Origin: Pedinophyceae sp. YPF-701
Taxonomy: Eukaryota > Chlorophyta > Pedinophyceae
NCBI GenBank assembly: GCA_916048055.1
Contig: CAJZHL010000001.1
Coordinates: 248,001 to 312,000, forward strand
Direction of reading: 5' to 3'
DNA length: 64,000 nucleotides
Position numbers and translations under genes: made by a program. Below, piece by piece: positions 11,101 through 20,887 of the stretch; the first letter of the stretch is position 1, and each line of letters begins with the position of its first letter. The notes under the pieces are model-generated. The model was not told the DNA's origin and did not search any database. It worked only from the letters and a program-made list of their open reading frames with translations.

Positions 11101-13706
11101 GGGGCCGTCGCCACCGCACGGGGCGCGCATGATCTCGGGCTGCTTCCGCCGCCCAACGACGCGTCGCGCAGCGCCCGACGCCCTCCCCCAATCTACTTTT
11201 CCTCACGGCCCTCCCCCCTTCTCTGCGCGCTGTTCAACCCCCTGACCTGATTTCCCAACCACACGCGTGGGACAGAAACCCACCACGACGACCAACCCCC
11301 CGCCTCCCCTGACCCCCCCTTCTTCAACCCCTTAGTCCTGTCCAGTCTCCGCCCCGCCCCCCCGCCCCCCCCTCAATGCAGCGAGAACCATGTGGCGCCG
11401 TCTGCATCCCGAGCCCTCCCCGGCCTGGTTCCGGTCGACTGCCACGCGCCGATCGAGCTTCGCGTTCGGAACAGACCCTCCACCATGAGCGAAAAGGAAC
11501 CCCCCTCCCTGCCTGCGCCCCGACCCTCCACGCTCGAGTGGAGATGCTCGCGACACACCTGACTGCATTCCCCCCCGAGAGCGCACTGTGCCCGCACGCG
11601 TGCCCGACGCCGAGCCAGAGGCCCGGTCGCGGACACGCACGCGGCGACGCCCTCTCGTCACCATTGTTTCCTCTCCTGCGCAGCCCCTCTGCGTTCTTCG
11701 TCCCCCATAACCCCCCCCCCGTCCCCCCCCTTCCGAGCAACCAACTTGCTGCGCTCCGAGCTTTCAGCCCAAAGCACGGATCCGGCGCGCTGTACCAGCA
11801 ATTCGTGTCTGCGCCGCTGCTCTTGGCGCCGCCGCTACCCCTGCCAAGACATGCGCCCGGGCACGGTGTCGCCCGCTCCCCTCCCGCCAATCCACCGCGC
11901 CGCTTGCCGGCTGCTGCCCGGCAGCCAAACTCACGACCCGCGTGGCCGCTCCTCGGGCGGACCCTTGGCCTTCACGGGACGCCACTGTTGTGCTCTATGC
12001 TAGCTATCTATCGCTCCCCAGGAGCATTTATGAACCAACGAACACAAAAAACACCACGAATCGAATATCTGAGCGCCCTCCCGGGGCTCATGGCCCCGCA
12101 GCTGGGCGCCACCCCTCTGCAGAGGTCATCGCATCGCGCTGGCCACGCCTTCATCCGGGCACCCCCCCCGCTCAACCCCCCCCTCCCCCCCCCTTCTCCG
12201 CCGCCTTTCGACGCCCCTACCTCCACCTCCGCCCCAGCAAACGCACTTTTTCAGCAGCGTCGCGGATGCAGTGCGATCCCACCTGCATCCCTCCCCCCGG
12301 GGGACAACCACTGCTCGCGCACCGCTGCTCGGTTCTCGGCACAGTGCGCAGCAGGCCCCCGCACGCTCCGAGCGGCCCCCCGCGGACCGGCCGCCAACTG
12401 CCGCCGCCCCCGGGGCCCCTCGGCGCGCTCCCCGGCCATCCCGGACGAGCGCGTGTCTTCACGAAACCCTTGAACGCACTTTTCAAGCCTCAAAGTCTCT
12501 CTGCAAGTAGCGGGCGGCCGCCTGTCCCAACACCGGCGGCTCGCCCGACCGCGGCTCAGAAGATCAAACAGCGGCTTGCTGAGCCCTCTCAACCCGCACC
12601 AGGGCCCCTCTGCCCATCACGGGGCTCCGGGGGGGTCACCGTTGCTCCTCTCTATCGCCGGGCTGGGGCAGTCCGTCGCGCCGCTTTCAGGCTCGACGTC
12701 CCCCGGCCCGCGCGCCGCCTGCACGCCCGCGCCCGGACACTTTGTCACCCGGTACCCCCTCCTCCCCCCCCGGCAGTACCACCTGGCGCATGTGCGCTGC
12801 AAGGACGCCTGCGGCGGTCCGCGCGCGTCTGCGCTCCACCGCCGGTGAGCTAGACAGGCAATTCATGACTCCTTGCCACGCCCCAACAGGTGGCCAAGGC
12901 TGCGTGCTCTGTCGCACACCCCCCTAGCATGGGTGGCGTTGCGCCCTCCCCCAGAAACCCCCCTCCCTTCCCTCCCCTCGACCTTGCTCCCTGTTGACGA
13001 CCGAGTGATGTCAGGACCCGGGTGTCACTCACGGTTGTGCCGGGACCACAGTTGATATCCTGATCTTTGTTTTCCCTCCCTCTTTTACGACTAAACCCCC
13101 CCCTGCCCCCCCCCTCCCCTTCTCTTCCCCCCTTCCTGCCCCCTTCAGCGTGAAAAAATTAGCGGACTTAGGTCGCCCCCTTTGACGTTCTGCCCCCGGA
13201 ACAGCAACAACTTGCTAGAGCACGCCGCGAACAGCACGGCGACAACCCCTCCACCCAGTGTGAGTGAATATGCAAGACGCTGTCGTCATCCATCTCGGTC
13301 TCTTCTGGCTCAGAAATCGTGCCATGCCAGTGTTGAAAGTCAGCCAGACTGCAACTGGCACGCAAGTTGCAAACAAACTGGCGCGAATTCCGCTTGGCTG
13401 CCCTTGCGAAGCAGATCCCGCACTTCATGGCGCGCTCGTGCCGCCCAACGCCGTCTGCGTGCACGTGGCGCGAAGGATGCGTCCTTTTCGCTGCGGAACC
13501 AAGCGCGAGCTTACTGACCGGGTGGAGCGCATCGCGGCTCGATCGCACGCGTCGCATCTCCCTGTTGTGCGCAGGTGCTGCAACGCAGCGCGTGTTCGCC
13601 CCAGAGAGAGAGCGAGCCCCCCGGAACGCTGCGCTGAATATACGTCACATGCCAGTCGGACACTGCCTTGAAGAGTCTGTCCGTTCCCGGGGCGACGAAG
13701 CCTCCA
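11101..13706. other. Gene-free C-rich region between convergent genes
   Basis: This 2.6 kb stretch lies between the stop codons of two convergent genes. The + strand is strikingly C-rich, with many runs of 6-9 C (for example near 11710, 12170, 13100). The minus strand therefore has matching G-runs. Open frames of up to 365 codons exist but read as Pro/Arg/Ser filler with no domain, and are explained by the low A+T. I see no RNA gene or repeat family. Confidence 0.5.
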
Positions 13707-15398
13707 TCACGCGCCCCCGCTCTGCCGCTTGCTCTCGCGCCTCGCGGCGATCACCTCGACGATGATCGGGACGATCGAGATCACGATGATCCCCAGGACC
13801 ACGAGCGTGAAGTTCTTCTGCACGAACGGCATGTTCCCGAAATAGTACCCAGCGCCGCAGAACAGAATGGTCCAAATGAAGGCGCCGCCGACGTTGAAGG
13901 CCGCGAACTGCTTGTAGTCCATCGAGCCGACGCCCGCGACGAACGGCGCGAACGTGCGGACGATGGGCACGAAGCGCGCCAGCACCACCGTCTTGCCACC
14001 GTACCTGCGAGCGCGGAAGACACGACGTCACGACTGGTGGGTGCTCCGCGACTCACGAGTGCGGAACAAGACGAGCTCGGCAGCGCAGCGCGCCGACGCG
14101 AGCTCGACGAGACGAGAGCCGCAGAGAGAAGCATAACCCCCCCCCCTCCTGTGTTCGTACTGCAAACAAGTGGGGGCGGTCTGCGCGGTCGCTCACTTGT
14201 CGTAGAACTCCTCGGTCTTCTTCACGTGGCTCGAGTCGATCTTCCCGCTCTCGATCGCCGCGCGCCCGAGCCACGCGCCGATCGCGTAGTTCGCCGCGTC
14301 CCCGAGCACCGCCGCCGTCACAAACACCACCATCAGCGCCGAGATGTTCAGGTGGCCCATGCCCGCGAACGCAGCGGCGCCGAAGAGCAGCGAGTCCCCG
14401 GGCAGGAACGGCGTCAGCACCAGGCCGGTCTCGCAGAACACGATCGCCCAGAGCAGCGCGTACGTGTAGTTGCCGTACGACTGAATGATGCTCTGCGGAG
14501 GTCGCGGGTTCGAATCCGGCGTCAGGAAAACATGACACGCAGGTACAACCACGCGCCAGAGGCGGACGGACCGTCCGCCCGGCCGCGCGTGCGTGCGTGA
14601 CTGCCTGGACACGCGCGCGGGTGTGTGTGTTCGTACCGCGAGGTGGGCGTCGAGGTGGAGGACGAAGGAGAGCGCGTACTTGAGCGCGCCTGCGATGCCG
14701 CCCGAGCTCGCATCGGCCGCTGCTTGCTGCGCGGCGGCCACGGCGGTTGGCGGGGCCAGCGCGGAGAGCGCCGCGCCCAGCGCCACGCCCGCCGCGCAGA
14801 TCGCGAGGGCTCGACGCGGGAACCGCGGCGAGCGTGACGTTGCCGCGATGTCAGTCTCTGCGGGGGCGCGTCGTTCGGAGCGGGCGCGCGCTGGGAGGGC
14901 CGGCGGGGGGGCGGGACAGCAGCGCAACAGAACGAAGCGGGCGTGTGTGCGTCGCTGGCGTCGTCGCGGCGCGAGTTACGCAGCGCAAATGAATGTCATA
15001 CTACGTGGTCTCGCTGGCCCGGCGGGCGATCGGCGGCAGAACGAGCGGTGCGCCGCATCGAACGCCCGGAAGACGACCGCAGGGCTTTGAGGCTGGGCCC
15101 TCGTTGCTCGCGCCGCACAGAGCTAGGCGGAGGCCGGGTCCGCAGCGTGGTCCATCAGCTTCGCCGCCGGGACGAGTGTTCCGCGTCAGCGCTCACCTGG
15201 GGCCGTGTTGCGCTGGTTCTCGCAAGCGGGTTCCGTTTGAGGGCGCTGCGCCGCAGCGAGGGGGCCGCGGACGCAGCTGCGGCGTGCGCCGCGGTGGTAG
15301 CCTGCGGGGGGAGTGCGGGGGACGTCGGCGCGGGCGCTGCGAGCCCGGAGCCCGACGCTACAGCCCGTGGCCGTTCCTAGAGCTGCACTCGACCTCAT
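13707..15398 (-). CDS. DedA/VTT-family membrane protein, probably plastid-targeted
   Basis: Four exons read leftward (15398-15197, 14857-14637, 14492-14197, 14004-13707) and join in phase to 338 residues. The first ~95 residues (MRSSAALGTATG..., rich in Ala, Arg, Ser, few acids) look like a plastid transit peptide. The mature part carries the DedA hallmarks: FCETGLVLTPFLPGDSLLFG and, further on, RFVPIVRTFAPFVAGVG, with several membrane segments between and after them. DedA/VTT proteins are membrane proteins; some are implicated in lipid scrambling or undecaprenyl-phosphate and ion homeostasis, and the close match to the bacterial motifs suggests a plastid homologue. The first exon was placed by its ATG, a strong CAG|GTGAGC donor and matching phase 1; it is the least certain part. 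The start lies 253 bp from the divergent gene at 15652. Confidence 0.85.
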
Positions 15399-15651
15399 TT
15401 CGATCGCGCACTCGTCCTTCCGGTGAGGTCTTTGGCGATGGCGGGGCTGTCACGGTCGGCGGTGGCAGCGCTCTACCATGCGGGGGCCCGGCGGGGGGCG
15501 GGCCTCTTGAGGACAGGGCGGGGGAGTCGGAAACGATTTACAGCCCCAAGGACCTGGCTTCAGAGCTTCAGGGGGTGTGAGCGCGCCCGGCGCCGGCACT
15601 CTGCGGGCCCCCGCGATACGCCCGCCTGGAGAGAGTGCGAGCTAGGGCACA
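15399..15651. promoter_or_regulatory. Shared intergenic region between divergent genes
   Basis: These 253 bp separate the ATGs of the DedA-like gene (minus) and the proline-rich membrane protein gene (plus). Whatever promoters the two genes use must lie here or inside their 5' ends. I see no recognisable element. Confidence 0.35.
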
Positions 15652-16818
15652 ATGAGCCGCATTGTCCCTTTCGCCTGTGCTGGAGCTACTCCTGCTGTGC
15701 AGGCAGCCAGTCGGCCTGCTGGCGCGGCGCTTGTGCAGCGGCTGCGCCCTTGCGCGCCCGCTTGCCGCGATGTCGTGTGCCAAGTCAGCAACCCCGACAG
15801 GATCATCCCGCCCGAAGACGACTGGGACAGGTGCGCGGCGAGATGCAGGCTGTGCGCCGGCCAGTGCCAGCCTGGCCCTTTCAGGCCACGAGCGGCCTTT
15901 GTGGCCCGCGCCGTCGCACCACGCGCTCCTGCTCGCCAGCCTACCACGCCGTGGCATAGACTCCTTGCAACGCTCGCCGTGAGTTGGCCAGACATACCTT
16001 GTCGCTCGTATGTCGCGTCGCCGGGACGCCGTCGTCCCCAAACGCGACCGCAATACGCGTCGCCGCTAGAATACACCCTCAGCTACCCTCCACGCTCCCC
16101 GCACTGGGCGCGTCGGTCCTCAGCGGCGCGCCACAGGCGCGCACGTCCTCTACGGCACACACTCTGCCCTCTCCGGACCACTCACGGCGCACCGCGGCCC
16201 CCGCAACCTCGCAGGCGATCAGGCGGCGCCGCGCCCCCACCGCCGCCCCCCCCGCCCGGGTACGCGCAACAGCGCACGGCCCGCCGCGGCAGCACAGCCC
16301 CGCCGCCCCCGCCGCCGCCGCCCGGCAGCCGCGCGCCCGGCGACCTCCTCGACCGGCGCACCCTCGGCGCCATCATCCTCGGCGGCGTCTTCGGCGCCGC
16401 TCTCCTCGGCGGCGGCGGCCGCGACGACGACGCCGCAGTGATGCAACGGTTGCGCAAGTCCTACGCCCTGACGCTCGACGGGACGACGGTGCAGCGCAGC
16501 GGGGAGGACGGCCGCGTTCTGGTGCGATACCGCGGCCGGGACGGCGACAGCAACGTGCACGAGGCGTGGACGGCGAACTCCCCCGGGGGTGTGATTGTTC
16601 TGCGGGAATACTTGAACGAGAACGACGCGGGGGACTCCCGAATGTGGTACGTCGACACGGGGCGGAAGCAGGTGTCGCTGCTCGACGAGAGCGCCGTCCG
16701 GGAGGTGTTCTCCGGGAGCCAGTGGATGCGGCGCCGCGTGCCGGTGCGTGGGTTCGCCGGCGTGACGCTCGGGGGGGGCACGGACGCCGTCGACGCGCCG
16801 CGTATGACCGGACGATAG
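15652..16818 (+). CDS. Proline-rich single-pass membrane protein of unknown function
   Basis: Not recognised. Two exons (15652-15830 and 16215-16818) join in phase 2 to 260 residues. The first exon (MSRIVPFACAGATPAVQAAS..., few acids, many Ala and Arg) looks like an organelle presequence followed by NPDRIIPPEDDWD. The second starts with two PPPPPPPPG blocks, then a glycine-rich hydrophobic helix (LGAIILGGVFGAALLGGG, about residues 108-127). After it comes a soluble domain of about 120 residues with alternating polar and hydrophobic residues (VRYRGRDGD..., EYLNENDAGDSRMWYVDTG), which looks like a beta-rich fold. The first exon is supported only by its ATG and by phase. The second is solid because composition and length fit a protein and the opposite strand does not. 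Confidence 0.55.
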   Translation: MSRIVPFACAGATPAVQAASRPAGAALVQRLRPCAPACRDVVCQVSNPDRIIPPEDDWDRCAARCRLCAGQCQPGPFRPRAAFVARAVAPRAPARQPTTPWHRLLATLAVSWPDIPCRSYVASPGRRRPQTRPQYASPLEYTLSYPPRSPHWARRSSAARHRRARPLRHTLCPLRTTHGAPRPPQPRRRSGGAAPPPPPPPPGYAQQRTARRGSTAPPPPPPPPGSRAPGDLLDRRTLGAIILGGVFGAALLGGGGRDDDAAVMQRLRKSYALTLDGTTVQRSGEDGRVLVRYRGRDGDSNVHEAWTANSPGGVIVLREYLNENDAGDSRMWYVDTGRKQVSLLDESAVREVFSGSQWMRRRVPVRGFAGVTLGGGTDAVDAPRMTGR

Positions 16819-17045
16819 CACTCCGGGCAGACGCGAAGGATCTGCCGGCGTCGGGCGCGATAGGACGCGCACTGGCGTCGGCGTGTGACCTTAATTGGAG
16901 GCGGCTCGGTAGGACCGCGCCGGGCGCGGCTGGGTGATACGGACGAGGCCGCGCGCGCGCCCCTGCTGCATGCACCGGCCACTTGCCCGGGCCGCCCACC
17001 ACGGCGCCAAACAACCCCCCCCCTGCCGCCGCCGCACGGAAGCAG

Positions 17046-18398
17046 TCACACGCCCTTGGCGAGCTCCGGCGCGGCCGTGAGCTCCATCGACACGTCCCAG
17101 AGCCGCTTCGCCACGTCGACGTCGTAGCTGATCGGGCTCGAGCTCACGGGCTCGCACTTGTCGTAGTACTTCCCCGACACCCCCTCCACGGCCGGGGAGC
17201 TGCACAGGTAGATCGACGTCTGCGCGCCCTGCTCCGGCGTCAGCGTGAACTTCTTCATGACCTCCATCAGCGGCCGCTGCCACCACGCGGGGTCCTCGGG
17301 CAGAAGGTACCGCGCCAGCTCCGTATTGATCACCCCGGGGTGCAGGGTGTTCGCCGTGCACGCCGAGCTGTTCGGGAGGCGCCGCGCGAGCTCGTACGTG
17401 AAGTAGATCTGCGGGGCGGGCGCGAACGGGCGGGTTCGGCGTCCGGGGGGGGGGGAGAATGCGATATGGCACGGGGGTGTGTTGTTTCGCGTGAGCTTCG
17501 GGGGGCGATGCGCGCGCACGTTCGCGAGCTTGGACTGGCCGTACGCGACCCACTCCTGGTACTTGATCTCCGAGTTGAGGTCGTCGAAGTTGATGCGGCC
17601 GAACAGGTGTGCGGTGCTGCTGACGGTGACCACGCGCGAGGGCCGCGCGGGGTCCATCAGGAGCGGGCTCAGGCCGGTCGTGAGGAGGAAGTGCCCGAGG
17701 TGGTTGACGCCGATCTGCAGCTCGAACCCGTCCTTGGTCCGCATCAGCGGCGGCGCCATGACGCCCGCGTTGTTCAGCAGCACGTCGATCTGGCGGCCCG
17801 AGTCGAGGTAGCGCTTGGTGAAGTCGCGGACGGACTCGAGCGACGCGAGGTCGAGCAGCTCCGTCGAGATCTTGCCCGCCGCGGACGGCACCTGCGCTGG
17901 TCGGCGGAGGGGGGTGGGAGCCCGGTGGTCCACGTGGAGGTCGCGGGTGGCCCAGGCGGACACGGGCCGGGCGAGCGGGGGCTCTGGGACGCCGCTGGAG
18001 CGGCGAGCGAGGCGGCGTGTGCCGCGAGCGGCGAGAGCGAGGCCACAGATGTTCACCTCGTTCCCCAGTCGGGCCTTGGCGCTCTCCATGCGCGTGGGGT
18101 CGCGGCACGCCATGACGATGTCGTAGTCCTTCGACACCAGGGCCTTCGCGGACTCGTACCTGCGCGGCGGACGCGGAACCGCGACGTCGACGTCATGCGG
18201 GGGCACGCGGTGCGTTGCGCTCACAGCGCAGGCCCACGCGACGTCATCGAGCGTCGCGTCCTCTCACCCGATGCCTGTGTTGGCGCCTGTGATGATGACT
18301 GTCTTCCCGGTGCCCGACGCGCGCGCTGCGACGTTGCGGCTCGTCGAGGCGCGACGGGCGCCCACGCCTGAGGCCGCGCCGCGGATGGCGGAGTGCAT
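17046..18398 (-). CDS. Short-chain dehydrogenase/reductase (RDH/TIC32-like), probably plastid-targeted
   Basis: Five exons read leftward (18398-18268, 18159-18057, 17891-17520, 17408-17046, with the first intron splitting the Gly-rich motif) give 322 residues; exon boundaries above are four blocks in total and all phases agree. The Rossmann motif TGANTGIG is at about 37-44, the NNAG motif at about 116, and the catalytic Y-x3-K as YGQSKLAN near 195, followed by LHPGVINTELARYLL. This is the classical SDR layout that uses NAD(P)(H). The spacing and the downstream sequence resemble the retinol-dehydrogenase/TIC32 group rather than protochlorophyllide reductase, which has a different active-site context. 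The first ~28 residues (MHSAIRGAASGVGARRASTS) look like a transit peptide. Substrate cannot be told from the sequence. The start is 299 bp from the divergent oxidoreductase gene. Confidence 0.85.
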
Positions 18399-18697
18399 TG
18401 CGTCACGTGCCGGAGCTACTACGAGGGTGCAACTAGAGGCTGATGTGTGCGATCCGTTTCCGCGCCTAGAACTGCGCGAGCGGCGCCGCAGCGCGCGTAT
18501 TCGCGGGCCAAACGGCCTCTGTGGCTCTGTGGTGCCCTGAGGTCCTAGACACCCCCTAGAGGTCCCGATGCGACGTCCCTGCGTGTCCCGTTGGGCGCAC
18601 TGCGCTGCGCGTTCGTGGAAGATTCGTTGACGCTGAATTGACGTGATATCACGCCGTATTATCCGCGAACGTCCGGCATTTGTCCCCCGAGTGTAGA
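18399..18697. promoter_or_regulatory. Shared intergenic region between SDR and FAD oxidoreductase genes
   Basis: These 299 bp lie between the ATGs of two divergent redox-enzyme genes, both with transit-peptide-like N-termini. Its composition is a little richer in A+T than the genes. No specific motif was recognised. Confidence 0.35.
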
Positions 18698-20617
18698 ATG
18701 CCTCCCGCATCCGTCGCCGGAGCCCACGTCTGCCGCCTGTCCCTGACCTCCACGTACAGCAGATTCTCGCTGCGCGCCTTCGCCAACCTCGTCGCGCCGT
18801 CCACGCACCCGGCGCCCCTGCGCTCCACCGGGCGCCCCTCCCCGGCCGCGCTCGTCGCGGGAACGCCTCGTCTGGCTGTTCGCGCCATGGCCACCTCCCC
18901 CCTCAGCCTCACTCCGCCTCCAGAGGACGCTCCGCGCGTCGCCGTGCTCGGGGGCGGCGCCGCCGGCCTCGCCTGTGCCACCACGCTTGCGCAGGCCGGC
19001 GCGCGCGTCGACGTCTTCGAGGCCGGCCGCGGCGTCGGCGGCCGCATGAGCACCCGCCGCGGGACCGTCATCCAGCACGTCGCCGGCGACGAGACGGGCG
19101 CGGCCCTGGGGGAGTCCGAGGTAGAACTGGGGGAGTTTCTCAAGGGCGTGGAGTGGGACCACGGCGCGCCGTACTTCGTCGCCGAGAGCGAGGAGTTCAA
19201 GAGGCTCGTCGCGCAGTGGCAGGCGGCCGGCGCCGTCGCGCCGTGGACCGACGGCGGCGCGTTCGGCGCGTGCGATGTCGCGACCGGCACGTTCACGCCA
19301 GGCGCGCTCCCCGCCGAACTCACACCAAAGTCTGAATCGAAACTGATCTCGGTCGTTGTGCCGTCGCTCACCTGCCTGGTGCGTGAGCCTGAGGCGCACT
19401 GACTCAGTCGGTCATGCGTGCAGGGGCGGTGAAACCCGAGGAGTCCCCTGACGCTGTGCGGTACGTGGGCGTGCCGCGGATGAACTCGTTCTGCGCGGCG
19501 ATGGGCCAGACGCCCGGCGTCGAGGTCCTCACGGGCAGCAAGATCGTCTCCGCGGAGAAGGGCGGCCCCGACCACGCCCCAGGTGCATCCCCTATCTCAA
19601 CTCGCGCCCCGAACACGTCGCGACAATCCTCGCCCCGACGCTTCGCCTCGCACGCACAGCATAACGTCTACGGCGACGCGTCGACGTGCGCAGAGTGGAC
19701 GCTCGAGCACACGACGGGCCGCGACAAGCCGAATGCCACGCGCGGGCCCTACGCCGCCCTGGTGCTCTCCGACCGCACCTTCCAGACCGGCACGCAGTCC
19801 CTCGCGGAGAAGCTCGGCCTCGGCGCCTTCGCGGACGCCATGAAGGCCGTCAACGGCCGCCCCGTCTTCTCCCTGCTTGCCGTTGTCGACACCGGGACTC
19901 CCGGCGACGGCAGCGCGAACGGCGCGGCCTGCGTCGGCGTCGCGTCCAGCGACGTCCTCGCCCTGGTCACCGCGAGCGGCACGAAGCCCGGGCGCCCCGC
20001 GCCGCAGCGGTTCGTCCCAGTCGTGGCCGTCAGCACAATGGCGTTCGCGCAGGGGGTTGTTGACAAGCACGGTCTGACCGTGAGGGGGTCCCCGGAGCAC
20101 CAGGCGATGCTCGACGAGACCGCAAAGAGCATGGCGGACGAGATGGCCAAGGTCATCGCCGCGGCGACCGGCAAGCCCGCACCGAAGATTGTCTACCAGG
20201 TAGGACCCACGAGCCTGACTCAGCGTCGCCGTCCTGCGCCTGGAATGTACATGTTCGGGGGTCGTCGCGGCACGCCCGAGACGCTGCGACGACAGGCTGG
20301 CGCGTGCGTGCGCTTCCACGGCCAGTCGGGCCGCTCGGCGCGGCCGCACGTCTTGTTTCCTTGATTGGTTTTCCGTGGGTTCACACGAGGTGGCGGCCCG
20401 GCCGGCGTGGCTGCAGCAAGCGCACCGCTGGGGCGCGTGCTTCCCCGACAAGGCCGCGGCGCCGGAGGAGAAGTGCTTGTCCGAGGAATCGATGCGTGCG
20501 TATGCCTGTGGGGACTGGTGCGTGTACCCGTCGGTGGAGGGGGCGTGCACGAGCGGGATGGCGGCGGCGCGGAAGGTCATTGCGGCGATCGGCCTGAAGC
20601 CCAGCAGCGCGCTGTGA
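18698..20617 (+). CDS. Renalase-like NAD(P)/FAD-dependent oxidoreductase
   Basis: About 510 residues in four exons. Residues 1-60 look like an organelle presequence. The FAD-binding start VAVLGGGAAGLACATTL (about 80) and the family-typical GRGVGGRMSTRR follow. Then come WDHGAPYF, the VRYVGVPRMNSFC segment, and the C-terminal HRWGACFP and ACGDWC stretches that close the FAD pocket in renalase-like amine-oxidase relatives. Such proteins are found in cyanobacteria and plastids; the substrate is unknown. Exon 3 is 19694-20199 and exon 4 most likely starts at 20417 (CAG, phase 0; 20390 is also possible). The first junction is unclear: several GT donors between 19330 and 19383 combine with acceptors at 19407 or 19423, and I cannot choose. 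The second intron, 19583-19693, fits phase 1. Confidence 0.75.
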
Positions 20618-20887
20618 GGGGCGGCGGAGGGGGGGGGAGTGAAGTGACGCTGTCAGTGCGCAGGCGAACGCTGTGACGTGGCGCGTGTTGGCGGGTTGGT
20701 TGGAGCGTGCGGAGGCGCGGCGGGCGCAGACTTGGAATCGGTTCCGTGCTGCGGCGTTTACGTGGGAGGGCAGCAGCGCTGGCGTTGGGCGGAAAGGGTG
20801 TCCAGTGCCGGCTCGTCTGGCTCCGGACGCGCGCAGATGGCCGGTTCTGTTGCGCTTTTGCGGAGCTAGTGCAAGAGTGAGGCCGAG

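Noticed and set aside
11376-12853. Overlapping + strand frames of 365 and 303 codons in the C-rich region
   Set aside because: Composition is Pro/Ser/Arg/His with no domain, and it is dominated by C-runs. The low A+T content alone explains the lack of stops.
17046-18398. Protochlorophyllide oxidoreductase identity for the SDR gene
   Set aside because: The active-site context (YGQSKLAN) and C-terminal part fit the RDH/TIC32-like group. The cysteine-containing context typical of POR is absent.
8495-19693. Three introns of exactly 111 nt (8495-8605, 17409-17519, 19583-19693) as copies of one mobile intron
   Set aside because: Their sequences share nothing beyond splice sites, and other introns here are close in length, so chance is enough.
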